A stretch of 64,000 nucleotides of DNA. It comes from DASUPK01 sp963736685. Its GTDB lineage: Bacteria > Actinomycetota > Thermoleophilia > Solirubrobacterales > 70-9. Shown piece by piece: positions 41,817 to 49,420 of this stretch. The notes below the pieces were generated by a model that did no database searches, was not told where the DNA came from, and worked only from the letters and a program-made list of their open reading frames with translations. The first letter of the stretch is position 1. Each line of letters opens with the position of its first letter. A program made the position numbers and the translations under genes. The DNA lies in assembly GCA_963736685.1 (NCBI GenBank), contig CAVTPZ010000013.1, positions 68,714 to 132,713 of the forward strand, written 5' to 3'.

Positions 41817-42158
41817 CTAGGAGCGGCTTCTCCGCTTCTCGAGCGACCGCCGCAGGGCCTCGAGCCGGTCGTCCCACTCGGCGCTCACCATCTGGATCCA
41901 GTGGGCCGCATCGTCGAGCGGCTGGGGCCGGAGCTTGTAGTGGGTCTCCCGGCCGATGCGCGAGGCGCTGACGAGCTCGGCGCCGTGCAGCGCGGCGAGG
42001 TGCTTGGAAACGGCCTGCCTCGTGATCGGCAACTGCGAAGCGAGGCCGCTTGCCGTCACCGTCCCGCCGCGCGCCAGGGTCTCCACCACCCGCCGACGGG
42101 TCGGATCGGCGAGCGCGTCGAAGACGGCATCAACCTGTCGGTGCGCGGGCGCCCTCAA
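41817..42158 (-). CDS. ArsR family transcriptional regulator
   Basis: A 113-residue winged-helix repressor: DAVFDALADPTRRRVVETLA, then SQLPITRQAVSKHLAALHGAELV and the wing GRETHYKLRPQPL. It lacks the CxC metal motif of classical ArsR and belongs to the type found with SRPBCC/AHSA1 proteins. It overlaps the upstream SRPBCC gene by 4 nt (ATGA) and probably represses both through the GCAACC dyad at 42616. Confidence 0.9.
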   Translation of the reverse strand: MRAPAHRQVDAVFDALADPTRRRVVETLARGGTVTASGLASQLPITRQAVSKHLAALHGAELVSASRIGRETHYKLRPQPLDDAAHWIQMVSAEWDDRLEALRRSLEKRRSRS

Positions 42159-42589
42159 GCGACGAGTGCGAATCGCAGTGCGTGACGCAGGGCGGCGAGG
42201 CGCGGGTCCCAGCCGCCGGCGGCCATTGAAGTCGGGCCGATCGGGGTCTCGACGACCGTGACGCGGCTGCCGCCGGGCAGGGCCTCGATCGTGAACTCCA
42301 CGAAGCTCTCGCCCTCGCCGGGCCGTGACCAGGTGAAGGCGAACCGCTCGCCCTCCTCCAGGGTCTCCACGGTCCCGGAGCGCTCGTCGTCTCCGTCGCG
42401 AACGGCGATCTCACCGCCCTCGACCGGATCGAGATCAACGTCGGGAGCCATCCACTCCTCGAGGCGATCCTCGTCGGTGAGGGCCTCCCAGACCTCCTCG
42501 GGAGTAGCCTCGACGAGGGTCTCGCGCTCGACCCACGGAGTCTTCTCATCCTGCTGGTCCGGCGTCGCTGTTTCGTCTCGCAACTTCAC
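42155..42589 (-). CDS. SRPBCC/AHSA1 family protein
   Basis: A 144-residue activator-of-Hsp90-like START-fold protein: VERETLVEATPEEVWEALTD, LEEWMAPDVDLDP and the late GWDPRLAALRHAL. It is first in a two-gene operon with the ArsR gene, the reverse of the order seen for the second such pair at 58.8-59.6 kb. Ligand unknown. Confidence 0.87.
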   Translation of the reverse strand: MKLRDETATPDQQDEKTPWVERETLVEATPEEVWEALTDEDRLEEWMAPDVDLDPVEGGEIAVRDGDDERSGTVETLEEGERFAFTWSRPGEGESFVEFTIEALPGGSRVTVVETPIGPTSMAAGGWDPRLAALRHALRFALVA

Positions 42590-42615
42590 GGTTGCCTTAT
42601 GCTAGCGTAGCTCAT

Positions 42616-42631
42616 GCAACCATTAGGTTGC
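42616..42631. promoter_or_regulatory. ArsR-type operator dyad
   Basis: GCAACCATTAGGTTGC has perfect 6-nt arms around ATTA. It lies between the SRPBCC-arsR operon and clpP, 27 bp before the former. It is the best candidate site for the operon's own repressor. Confidence 0.65.
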
Positions 42632-42661
42632 GTATAACAAATCCGGTCAGGAGGTCTGCGA

Positions 42662-43288
42662 ATGCCGATGGTCCCAACAGTGGTTGAGCAAAGCGCCAGA
42701 GGCGAGCGCGCCTACGACATCTTCTCCCGGCTGCTCAGCGAGCGGGTGATCTTCCTGGGCACCCCCATCGACGACCAGGTCGCCAATCTGATCGTCGCGC
42801 AGATCATCCACCTCGAGTCCGAGGACCCCGACAAGGAGATCTCGCTCTACATCAACTGCCCGGGCGGGGTCGTCTACTCGGGGATGGCGATCTACGACGC
42901 GATGCAGTTCGTCAAGCCCGACGTGAGGACGATCTGTTACGGCGTGGCGATGTCGATGGGCTCGCTGCTGCTGACCGGCGGGGCAGAGGGCAAGCGGATG
43001 GCCCTGCCGAATTCGAGGATCCTGATCCACCAGCCGAGCGGCGGCTTCGAGGGTGTCGCGGCCGACATCGAGATCCATGCCAAGGAGACGCTCGACCTCC
43101 GCAACCGGCTCGACGAGATCTACGCGAAGCACACCGGCCAATCGAAGGAGCAGGTCCACGAGGACATGGAGCGCGATCGCTACTTCAAGGCGGACGAGGC
43201 CGCGGAGTACGGGCTGATCGACGGAGTGATCTCCCAGCGCGAGATCGAGCAGCGCAGGACCGGCTTCTCGGCGAACGGCGGCAGCTAA
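42662..43288 (+). CDS. clpP: ATP-dependent Clp protease proteolytic subunit
   Basis: A 208-residue serine protease subunit. The conserved strand SLYINCPGG is followed by the nucleophile Ser in YGVAMSMGSLLL and the catalytic His in LIHQPSGGF, with an Asp in LDLRNRLDEIY. The usual GQAASMG is here GVAMSMG, a mild variation. It degrades unfolded and tagged proteins with ClpX/C. A very strong ribosome site (AGGAGGT) precedes the ATG. No clpX or second clpP is adjacent. Confidence 0.94.
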   Translation: MPMVPTVVEQSARGERAYDIFSRLLSERVIFLGTPIDDQVANLIVAQIIHLESEDPDKEISLYINCPGGVVYSGMAIYDAMQFVKPDVRTICYGVAMSMGSLLLTGGAEGKRMALPNSRILIHQPSGGFEGVAADIEIHAKETLDLRNRLDEIYAKHTGQSKEQVHEDMERDRYFKADEAAEYGLIDGVISQREIEQRRTGFSANGGS

Positions 43289-43731
43289 CCCCTCGCCACC
43301 AGCTCTCGCTCCACGTCCTCGAGCACTCGGCGGAACCCGCGAGAGAGCGCGGGCTGCCAGACGAGCTCCTGGGCGCCGCCAATCACAGGGACAGGCACGC
43401 TGAAGCTGGAGCGCCAGTCGATCCTTGTCCCACCCGGATCCGGGCTCAGGGTGATCGAGCCGCCCTCGTGATCGAGCGGGACGTTGACCTTGACGATCAG
43501 GTAGTCGAGGCGAGCCGGGCGCTCATAGGCCGTGATCTCCTCGTCAAAGGTGATCGGACGGACCTTGATGCGGCGCAGGGCCCCGACGCCGTTGGGCGCC
43601 GGGTCACCGTCGCGCACCAGCTCCGAGCCGTTGATTCCGCGGAACCTGTCGTAGTTCGCGTGGTCAGCGAGCCGGTCGAAGATCTCCTCGGCGGGCGCGG
43701 GGATGGTGCGGGTGACGTGGACGCTGCGCAT
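43285..43731 (-). CDS. SRPBCC family protein
   Basis: A 148-residue START-like protein: HVTRTIPAPAEEIFDRLADH, then GVGALRRIKVRPITFDEEIT and a terminal helix GFRRVLEDVERELVARG. It shares one base with the upstream HAD gene (TGATG), so they are co-translated. Ligand unknown; convergent with clpP. Confidence 0.82.
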   Translation of the reverse strand: MRSVHVTRTIPAPAEEIFDRLADHANYDRFRGINGSELVRDGDPAPNGVGALRRIKVRPITFDEEITAYERPARLDYLIVKVNVPLDHEGGSITLSPDPGGTRIDWRSSFSVPVPVIGGAQELVWQPALSRGFRRVLEDVERELVARG

Positions 43732-44543
43732 CAGGCACCCGCCAGCGTAGAGACGACCGCCTCGTAGACGCCATCTCCCATGCGGCCCTCCGTGACGGTC
43801 ACGTTCGGACGCCCGCCGATCGCCTCCCGCAGGGCGGGATCGCGCTCCGGCCCGTTGGCGGGAACGAAGAAGCGGCCGACCACTTCGGCGACAGCCAGGT
43901 CCTCGACCGAGTCACCGATCGCAATGCATTCCTCCCGCGCGTAGCCCCGCACCCGCTGGTGATAGGCGACCGCCCGAGCCTTGCTGGCCGTCTCGGGAAG
44001 CAGGTGGTAGGCGTGAGCGGGACCCTCGATGCCGTCCATCGAAGCGAAGATCGCGCCGTTGTCGATCAGCTTCAAGCCGCGGTGGCCGCGCTCGGCGAGC
44101 AGCCGGTTCGCCTCATCGACGTCGACCTTCCCCTTGAACAGCAGCGAGAGCTCGCGCTGCCTGTGCCAGGGGCTGTGCCACTGGAGCCGGCCCCCGAAGT
44201 GCTCGAAGAGCTCGTCGGGAACTCCCCGATCGACCATCGTCTCCGCCAGGGTCCTGCCCCTCTCCACCTCCGCGTCGCCGACGAGCTCGGTCCGCTCGCC
44301 GTCGATGACCACCAGGCAGCCGACCTCGGCGATGTACGAGCGGGAGCCGATCAGCTTCGCGTCCTCCAGCACCGAACCCTCGCGGCGGCCCGACTTGATC
44401 ACCACCTCCACGTCCGCGCGATGACAGGCTTCCAGGGCGCGCGCCTGGAGCATCGAGAACTCGCCCTCCGAGTCGCGGAAGAGGGATCCCCACCTTCCGA
44501 GGAGAGTTCCGTCGAGGTCCGTGTACACGCATCGGAGCGGCAT
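43731..44543 (-). CDS. HAD family hydrolase, mannosyl-3-phosphoglycerate phosphatase-like
   Basis: A 270-residue Cof-type (IIB) HAD: YTDLDGTLLGR with both catalytic Asp, SGRREGSVLEDAKLI, and late IAIGDSVEDLAVAE. The cap domain between about 85 and 190 fits sugar-phosphate phosphatases such as MpgP. The substrate is unproven. ATG 44543 is at the family start; the frame extending upstream is antisense to the DHPS-like gene. Confidence 0.8.
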   Translation of the reverse strand: MPLRCVYTDLDGTLLGRWGSLFRDSEGEFSMLQARALEACHRADVEVVIKSGRREGSVLEDAKLIGSRSYIAEVGCLVVIDGERTELVGDAEVERGRTLAETMVDRGVPDELFEHFGGRLQWHSPWHRQRELSLLFKGKVDVDEANRLLAERGHRGLKLIDNGAIFASMDGIEGPAHAYHLLPETASKARAVAYHQRVRGYAREECIAIGDSVEDLAVAEVVGRFFVPANGPERDPALREAIGGRPNVTVTEGRMGDGVYEAVVSTLAGA

Positions 44544-44565
44544 CGGCGAACCGTAACCTGAGGCA

Positions 44566-45423
44566 GTGGCTTCGCGATGGCAGCTCTCCGACCGGGTGCT
44601 CGAGCTCGGCTCTCCCCTCGCCGTCGGCATCGTCAACGTCACCGACGATTCGATGTTCGAGGGGGCTCGGAGCGGAACACCGGACCGGGCCGTCGACGAC
44701 GGCATGGTGCTGGCGGAGGCCGGATTCGACATGCTCGACGTCGGCGCGGTCGCCGCCCGCAGCGGCCCGCCGGTCTCACCCGGCGAGGAGGCCGGCCGGC
44801 TCACACCCACCATCCGGGGGCTCGCGGAGCACACCGGGCTCCCCATCTCGGCCGACACCTTCTCGCCCGAGGTCGCGCGAGCGGCGCTGAACGCCGGAGC
44901 CGTCGCAATCAACGACATCGGCGGCGGATCGGACGCCATGTTCGACGTCGCCGCTGACACCGGGTGCGGGCTTGTGCTCATGCACATCGAGGGGCCTCCG
45001 CGTGAGGACCGGCCGACGCCGCGCTACGACGATCCCGTCGACCATCTCTGCCACTGGTTCTCCGACCGTCTCGAGCGCGCCGCCGGAGCGGGGGTTGCCG
45101 AGGAGCAGATCGCCCTCGATCCAGGGCTCGACTTCGATCTCTCGCTCGCCGACGACCTGGCGATCCTGCGCAGGCTCGGCGAGCTGAGGGAGCTCGGGCG
45201 GCCGCTGTACGTGTCGCTCTCCCGCAAGGACTTTCTCGGGGCGCTGTTGGCCGGGTCCTGGGAGAAGCGGCTGGCGGCGGCCGATCGAGAATGGGCGACA
45301 GCCGCGGCGACCGCGCTCGCCGTCGCCCGCGGCGCCGACATCCTCCGCCTGCACGATCCGAGCGCCCGGCAGGCGATGCGGGTAGCCGCCGCGATCGAGC
45401 GACCAGGTGAGCCAGTTGGCTAG
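44566..45423 (+). CDS. dihydropteroate synthase-like protein
   Basis: A 285-residue TIM-barrel protein with DHPS blocks in order: VGIVNVTDDSM (family GILNVTPDSF), DVGAVAARSGPPVSPGEE (family GGESTRPGA), AINDIGGG, LMHIEGPP and a late SLSRKDFLG. The pterin loops diverge from standard FolP, so it may be a non-folate paralogue like FolP2. GTG 44566 has TAACCT 6 nt upstream. The end overlaps the helicase gene by 17 bp. Confidence 0.8.
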   Translation: MASRWQLSDRVLELGSPLAVGIVNVTDDSMFEGARSGTPDRAVDDGMVLAEAGFDMLDVGAVAARSGPPVSPGEEAGRLTPTIRGLAEHTGLPISADTFSPEVARAALNAGAVAINDIGGGSDAMFDVAADTGCGLVLMHIEGPPREDRPTPRYDDPVDHLCHWFSDRLERAAGAGVAEEQIALDPGLDFDLSLADDLAILRRLGELRELGRPLYVSLSRKDFLGALLAGSWEKRLAAADREWATAAATALAVARGADILRLHDPSARQAMRVAAAIERPGEPVG

Positions 45424-47713
45424 CGGCACCGCCGTTGCGGGCGGGGCCTGGGAGCCGGCCCTGGGGCCGGCCCGCGAGGATGGCCGGCTGGTCGCGGAGT
45501 CTGCGGAGCCCGCGACCATGGCCAAGCTCACTGGGCTGCCGGCCGATCTCGATTCCGGGCTGGCCGACGCACTCCACGCGGCGGGCGTCGAATCGCTCTA
45601 CTCCCACCAGGCCGCGGCCTACGAAACCGCTCGGCGATCGGACCTGATCCTGACCAGCGGGACCGCGTCCGGGAAGTCACTCTCCTTCAACCTCCCCGTG
45701 CTCGACGGCATCGCGCGGGAGCCGCTGCGCCGCGCCTTCTACCTGTACCCGACCAAGGCCTTGGCCCAGGACCAGGCGCGCAAGCTCGGCGAGCTGCGCC
45801 CGCCGGGGCTGCGGGAGGCGATCTACGACGGCGACACACCGCGCGAGGACCGGCCGGGCATCAGGCGGCGGGCGAATCTCGTCCTGACCAACCCCGACAT
45901 GCTCAACGTCGGCGTCCTCCCCCATCACAAGCGCTGGGGCGACTTCCTCGCCAATCTCGGCTGGGTCGTGGTGGATGAAGCGCACACCTACCGCGGCGTC
46001 TTCGGGTCCCACGTGGCGAACGTGCTGCGCCGGCTGAGGCGGGTGGCGCGGATCTACGGCGCCGAGCCCCGCTTCATCCTCGCCTCGGCCACGATCGCCA
46101 ACCCCGGCGAGCTGGCCGAGCGGCTCACGGGCACGCCCTTCGAGCTGCTCGACGACGACGGCGCGCCCCGCGCCGGCCGCGAGATCGCGATGTGGAATCC
46201 GCCGGTGATCGAGCAGCACACGATGACGCGGCGCTCGCCGGTGTCGGAGGCGTCGGACCTGCTGGTGGAGCTCGTCACGCGCGGTGTGCGGACGATCTGC
46301 TTCATGCGCAGCCGGCGCGGGATCGAGCTGATCAACCGGTTCGCCTCGGATGAGCTGACGAGGAGGGGCCAGGGTCCCCTCGCCGAACGCATCGCCCCCT
46401 ACCGGGCGGGCTACACGCCGCAGCAGCGCCGCGAGATCGAGGCGAAGCTGGCGTCGGGCGACCTGCTCGCGGTTGCGGCCACCGATGCGCTCGAGCTCGG
46501 GATCGACGTCGGGGAGCTCGACGCGGCGATCTGCGTCAACTTCCCGGGCACGGTGGCCAGCCTGCGCCAGATGTGGGGCCGCGCCGGCCGGCGACGCCGC
46601 GGGCTCGCTGTCTACGTCGCCGGCGAGGACGCGCTCGATCAATTCTTCTGCCGCCACCCCGACGAGTTCCTCGAGCGGCCCGTCGAGGCGGCGATCCTCG
46701 ACCACCGCTCCGAGCAGATCCAGCTCCAGCACCTGCTGGCGGCCGCGTACGAGGCGCCGCTCAGCGAAGTGGACGACGAGATCTTCGGAGAGGGATGGCG
46801 CGAGCGGGCGGAACAACTCGTCACCTCTGGAGAGCTGCGTCGTGGCCGCGGCGAGCGCTACCTGACCCGCACCGGGGACTTCGTGGCCGGCCGCATCGCG
46901 CTGCGCTCCGCCTCGGCGGACAGCGTCGCGGTCGTGGACGCGACCTCGGGAGAGATGCTGGGGAACGTCGAGGCGGAACGCGCCTTCTCGACCGTCCATC
47001 CGGGCGCGATCTACCTCCACCTCGGGCGCTCGTACCAGGTCGCGGAGCTGGACATCGGCTCTCGCCGCGCGATGGTGAAGCCGTTCGACGGCGACTACTA
47101 CACGCAGGTGAAGAAGGAGACCGAGGTCTATGTGGAGGGGATCGAGACGCAGCGCCGGGCGCTCGGCGTGGAGCTCAGCTTCGGCACGGTCTCGGTCTCC
47201 GAGCAGGTGATCGCCTACCAGCGCAAGCGCCTCGGCGACAACAAGGTGATCGACATCGTCGCCCTCGACCTGCCCGAGCAGGACTTCGTCACTCAGGCCC
47301 TCTGGTACGTGATCGGTGACCGGATGGCCGCCGCGCTCCCCAGCGAGGTGCTGCTCGGCGCGCTGCACGCCTCCGAGCACGGGCAGATCGCGGTGCTGCC
47401 GCTGATCGCGATGTGCGATCGCTGGGACATCGGCGGCCTCTCCACCAACATCCATCATCAGACGGGCTCTCCGACGATCTTCATCTACGACGGGCACCCG
47501 GGCGGCGTCGGGATCACCCGGCGGGGCTACGAGGAGTTCGAGCGCCTCGTCGGCGATGCGGACCGGCTGATCGGCGAGTGCCCATGCGACGACGGCTGTC
47601 CCTCGTGCGTGCAGAGCCCCAAATGCGGCAATCTGAACGAGCACCTGCACAAGGGCGGGGCCCTCGAGCTGATGGGGCGGATGCTCCGTGAGGGGAAGGC
47701 GAAGGCCTCGTGA
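45407..47713 (+). CDS. MrfA-type DEAD/DEAH-box helicase with DUF1998 domain
   Basis: A 768-residue superfamily 2 helicase. It has Walker A SGTASGKS, Walker B with VVDEAHTYRG, motif III LASATI, and the C-terminal RecA domain with TDALELGIDVG and QMWGRAGRRRR. The last 60 residues hold the four-Cys DUF1998 site CPCDDGCPSCVQSPKCG. In Bacillus this architecture (MrfA, formerly YprA) repairs mitomycin C-type DNA adducts. The partner exonuclease MrfB is not adjacent. The GTG overlaps the previous gene; the next gene overlaps by 4 nt. Confidence 0.92.
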   Translation: MSQLASGTAVAGGAWEPALGPAREDGRLVAESAEPATMAKLTGLPADLDSGLADALHAAGVESLYSHQAAAYETARRSDLILTSGTASGKSLSFNLPVLDGIAREPLRRAFYLYPTKALAQDQARKLGELRPPGLREAIYDGDTPREDRPGIRRRANLVLTNPDMLNVGVLPHHKRWGDFLANLGWVVVDEAHTYRGVFGSHVANVLRRLRRVARIYGAEPRFILASATIANPGELAERLTGTPFELLDDDGAPRAGREIAMWNPPVIEQHTMTRRSPVSEASDLLVELVTRGVRTICFMRSRRGIELINRFASDELTRRGQGPLAERIAPYRAGYTPQQRREIEAKLASGDLLAVAATDALELGIDVGELDAAICVNFPGTVASLRQMWGRAGRRRRGLAVYVAGEDALDQFFCRHPDEFLERPVEAAILDHRSEQIQLQHLLAAAYEAPLSEVDDEIFGEGWRERAEQLVTSGELRRGRGERYLTRTGDFVAGRIALRSASADSVAVVDATSGEMLGNVEAERAFSTVHPGAIYLHLGRSYQVAELDIGSRRAMVKPFDGDYYTQVKKETEVYVEGIETQRRALGVELSFGTVSVSEQVIAYQRKRLGDNKVIDIVALDLPEQDFVTQALWYVIGDRMAAALPSEVLLGALHASEHGQIAVLPLIAMCDRWDIGGLSTNIHHQTGSPTIFIYDGHPGGVGITRRGYEEFERLVGDADRLIGECPCDDGCPSCVQSPKCGNLNEHLHKGGALELMGRMLREGKAKAS

Positions 47714-48192
47714 GCGGGCGGCTGCAGATCTCGGTCGTGGGAGGCGCCCAGGGCGAACCGGATCTGCTGAGGGACGCCGAGGCTGTGGGGCGCGGGATCG
47801 CCGAGGCGGGGGCCGTGCTCGTCTGCGGTGGGCGTGGCGGCGTTATGGAGGCCGCCTCGAAGGGGGCTTCGGACGCCGGGGGAACGGTGGTCGGCGTCCT
47901 CCCCACCGTCTCGCGAGAGGACGCGAACCCATACGTCAGCCATGTGGTCGCGACCGGGATCGGCGAGGCCAGGAACCTGGCGGTGGTCGCCTCGGGCGAA
48001 GCCGTCATCGCGGTCGGAGGTGAGTGGGGAACGCTCTCCGAGATCGCCTACGCGCGAAAGCTCGGTCGGCCGGTGGTTGCGATCCGGAGCTGGCCGCTTC
48101 GCAACCAGGCTGGCACGGACCTGGGCATCGTCGAGGTGGAGTCGCCGCAGGAGGCCGTTGCGGTGGCGATATCCGCGGCAGATCAGCCGTAG
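47710..48192 (+). CDS. TIGR00725 family LOG-like protein
   Basis: A 160-residue Rossmann-like protein: ISVVGGAQGEPDLLRDA, then VCGGRGGVMEAASKGA and IAVGGEWGTLSEIAYA. The last motif corresponds to the PGGxGTxxE of LOG lysine decarboxylase-like phosphoribohydrolases but starts VGGEWGT, as in the TIGR00725 group. It is coupled to the helicase by a 4-nt overlap. Activity unproven. Confidence 0.85.
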   Translation: MSGRLQISVVGGAQGEPDLLRDAEAVGRGIAEAGAVLVCGGRGGVMEAASKGASDAGGTVVGVLPTVSREDANPYVSHVVATGIGEARNLAVVASGEAVIAVGGEWGTLSEIAYARKLGRPVVAIRSWPLRNQAGTDLGIVEVESPQEAVAVAISAADQP

Positions 48193-49187
48193 CGGGCGAG
48201 CAGCGCGAGAACCGCAAAGGCGTGCGACCAGGCGAGTGGAGTCGTCGACGTGGGTGCCCCGGTACGCGCGTCCACACGCTCAGGCAGGGTCCCATTCGGC
48301 GTCTCGGCGCGGTGCAGTTCGCTCAGGAGCCGGTCGGCGGCCCTGGTCTCGCCGAGCTGCACCAGCGCCCACGCCGACCAGGCCGTGGGGGCGGTCCAGA
48401 CCTCGCCCGGCGTCCAACCCTCGATCGGGGGGATGCCGTAGGGGGTCGATTCGCGGGTGATCTCGAGCAGGGTTGCCTTCACAGCTCCACGGAGACCCCG
48501 GCTGGGGAAGGCGGTGACCGCCCAGGCCGCCGCTGAGTCCAGTTCGCTGGTCCCCGCCTCCCGGACGAGGCCGCGCGGCGTGAGGAAGCGGGCCTCGATC
48601 TCGGTGGCCGAAATGCCCGATGCGATCGCGTTCCCGAGCAGATCGCCGGTGACGTTCTCCCCGTAGTCCTGGCGATCGCTCCAGGCAGCTCGACCGTCCT
48701 GATCTGAGCTGCTCCTGTCAGCCCCAATCAGGACAGTCCGGGCGGCTGCATCGATCCAGCCCTGTCCATCCCCAGCCGCAGGTCGCCCGGGCACCCGGTC
48801 GCCATCCGGATAGAACCGAGCGGCGTCGTTCACGTCGAGACCCTCGAGAAAGCGCACCACCCGCCGCGCCTCCGGCCGCAGGCCGGCAGCCTCCAGCGCC
48901 ATAGCCCCGGTAGCGGCGTCTCGCGGCCAGACGTAGTCCCAGCCGTCCCGGTCGCCGGCGATCATCGCGCCCGTCTTCGGATCGGTCAGGGCGAGTAGCA
49001 CCTGCACAGAACGGCGATACAGCCGACGAGCCCAGGGAGGCGCCGTTGGGCCGAGGGGGGCCAGCCGCTGCGGCACCGCCGCCGATGGAAGAGCGATGGA
49101 GAGGGGCACGGGCTGCTGCTCCGTGGCTCCCGATACCGAGACAGCGATGAGGACCGTTGCGGCGGCCGCGACGATGCTCCTGATCAC
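48183..49187 (-). CDS. secreted glycoside hydrolase family 15-like protein
   Basis: A 334-residue protein with a signal peptide (IVAAAATVLIAVSVSGA) and an (alpha/alpha)-barrel pattern. GDRDGWDYVWPRDAATGAMAL is the hallmark of glucoamylase/glucodextranase proteins (shown here in full as two parts: GDRDGWDYVWPRD, AATGAMAL). A late TPLAWSHAFAVLALL is also typical. The general acid Glu is not certain: EGWTPGEVW near residue 260 is a candidate. It may hydrolyse alpha-glucans outside the cell. It converges with the previous gene (10-bp overlap). Confidence 0.82.
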   Translation of the reverse strand: MIRSIVAAAATVLIAVSVSGATEQQPVPLSIALPSAAVPQRLAPLGPTAPPWARRLYRRSVQVLLALTDPKTGAMIAGDRDGWDYVWPRDAATGAMALEAAGLRPEARRVVRFLEGLDVNDAARFYPDGDRVPGRPAAGDGQGWIDAAARTVLIGADRSSSDQDGRAAWSDRQDYGENVTGDLLGNAIASGISATEIEARFLTPRGLVREAGTSELDSAAAWAVTAFPSRGLRGAVKATLLEITRESTPYGIPPIEGWTPGEVWTAPTAWSAWALVQLGETRAADRLLSELHRAETPNGTLPERVDARTGAPTSTTPLAWSHAFAVLALLARYG

Positions 49188-49215
49188 ACCCCGGACGCTA
49201 GCCTGTGCGCCCTCC

Positions 49216-49288
49216 GGCGAGGTAGCTCAGTTGGTAGAGCACACGACTGAAAATCGTGGTGTCGCCAGTTCGATTCTGGCCCTCGCCA
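49216..49288 (+). tRNA. tRNA-Phe (GAA)
   Basis: A standard 73-nt cloverleaf: acceptor GGCGAGG/CCTCGCC, D arm GCTC-AGTTGGTA-GAGC, anticodon arm CACGA-CTGAAAA-TCGTG with anticodon GAA, T arm GCCAG-TTCGATT-CTGGC, discriminator A. CCA is not encoded; the sequence continues ATC. Confidence 0.97.
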
Positions 49289-49420
49289 TCAGAGATCGTC
49301 AACTTGCAGGCGTTTCGCTCCTGGGTCGCGATTCCGCTTTTTAGGACAGTCCGTTAGTGTCCGGCGAGCGCTGAGGGACGAGCGCGCCTGAGGGGGACAG
49401 AGAGAGGAGAGGTGCTCGGC

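Noticed and set aside
49216..49288. Integration site (att) at tRNA-Phe
   Set aside because: No repeat of the tRNA 3' end, integrase or phage gene is present in the window.
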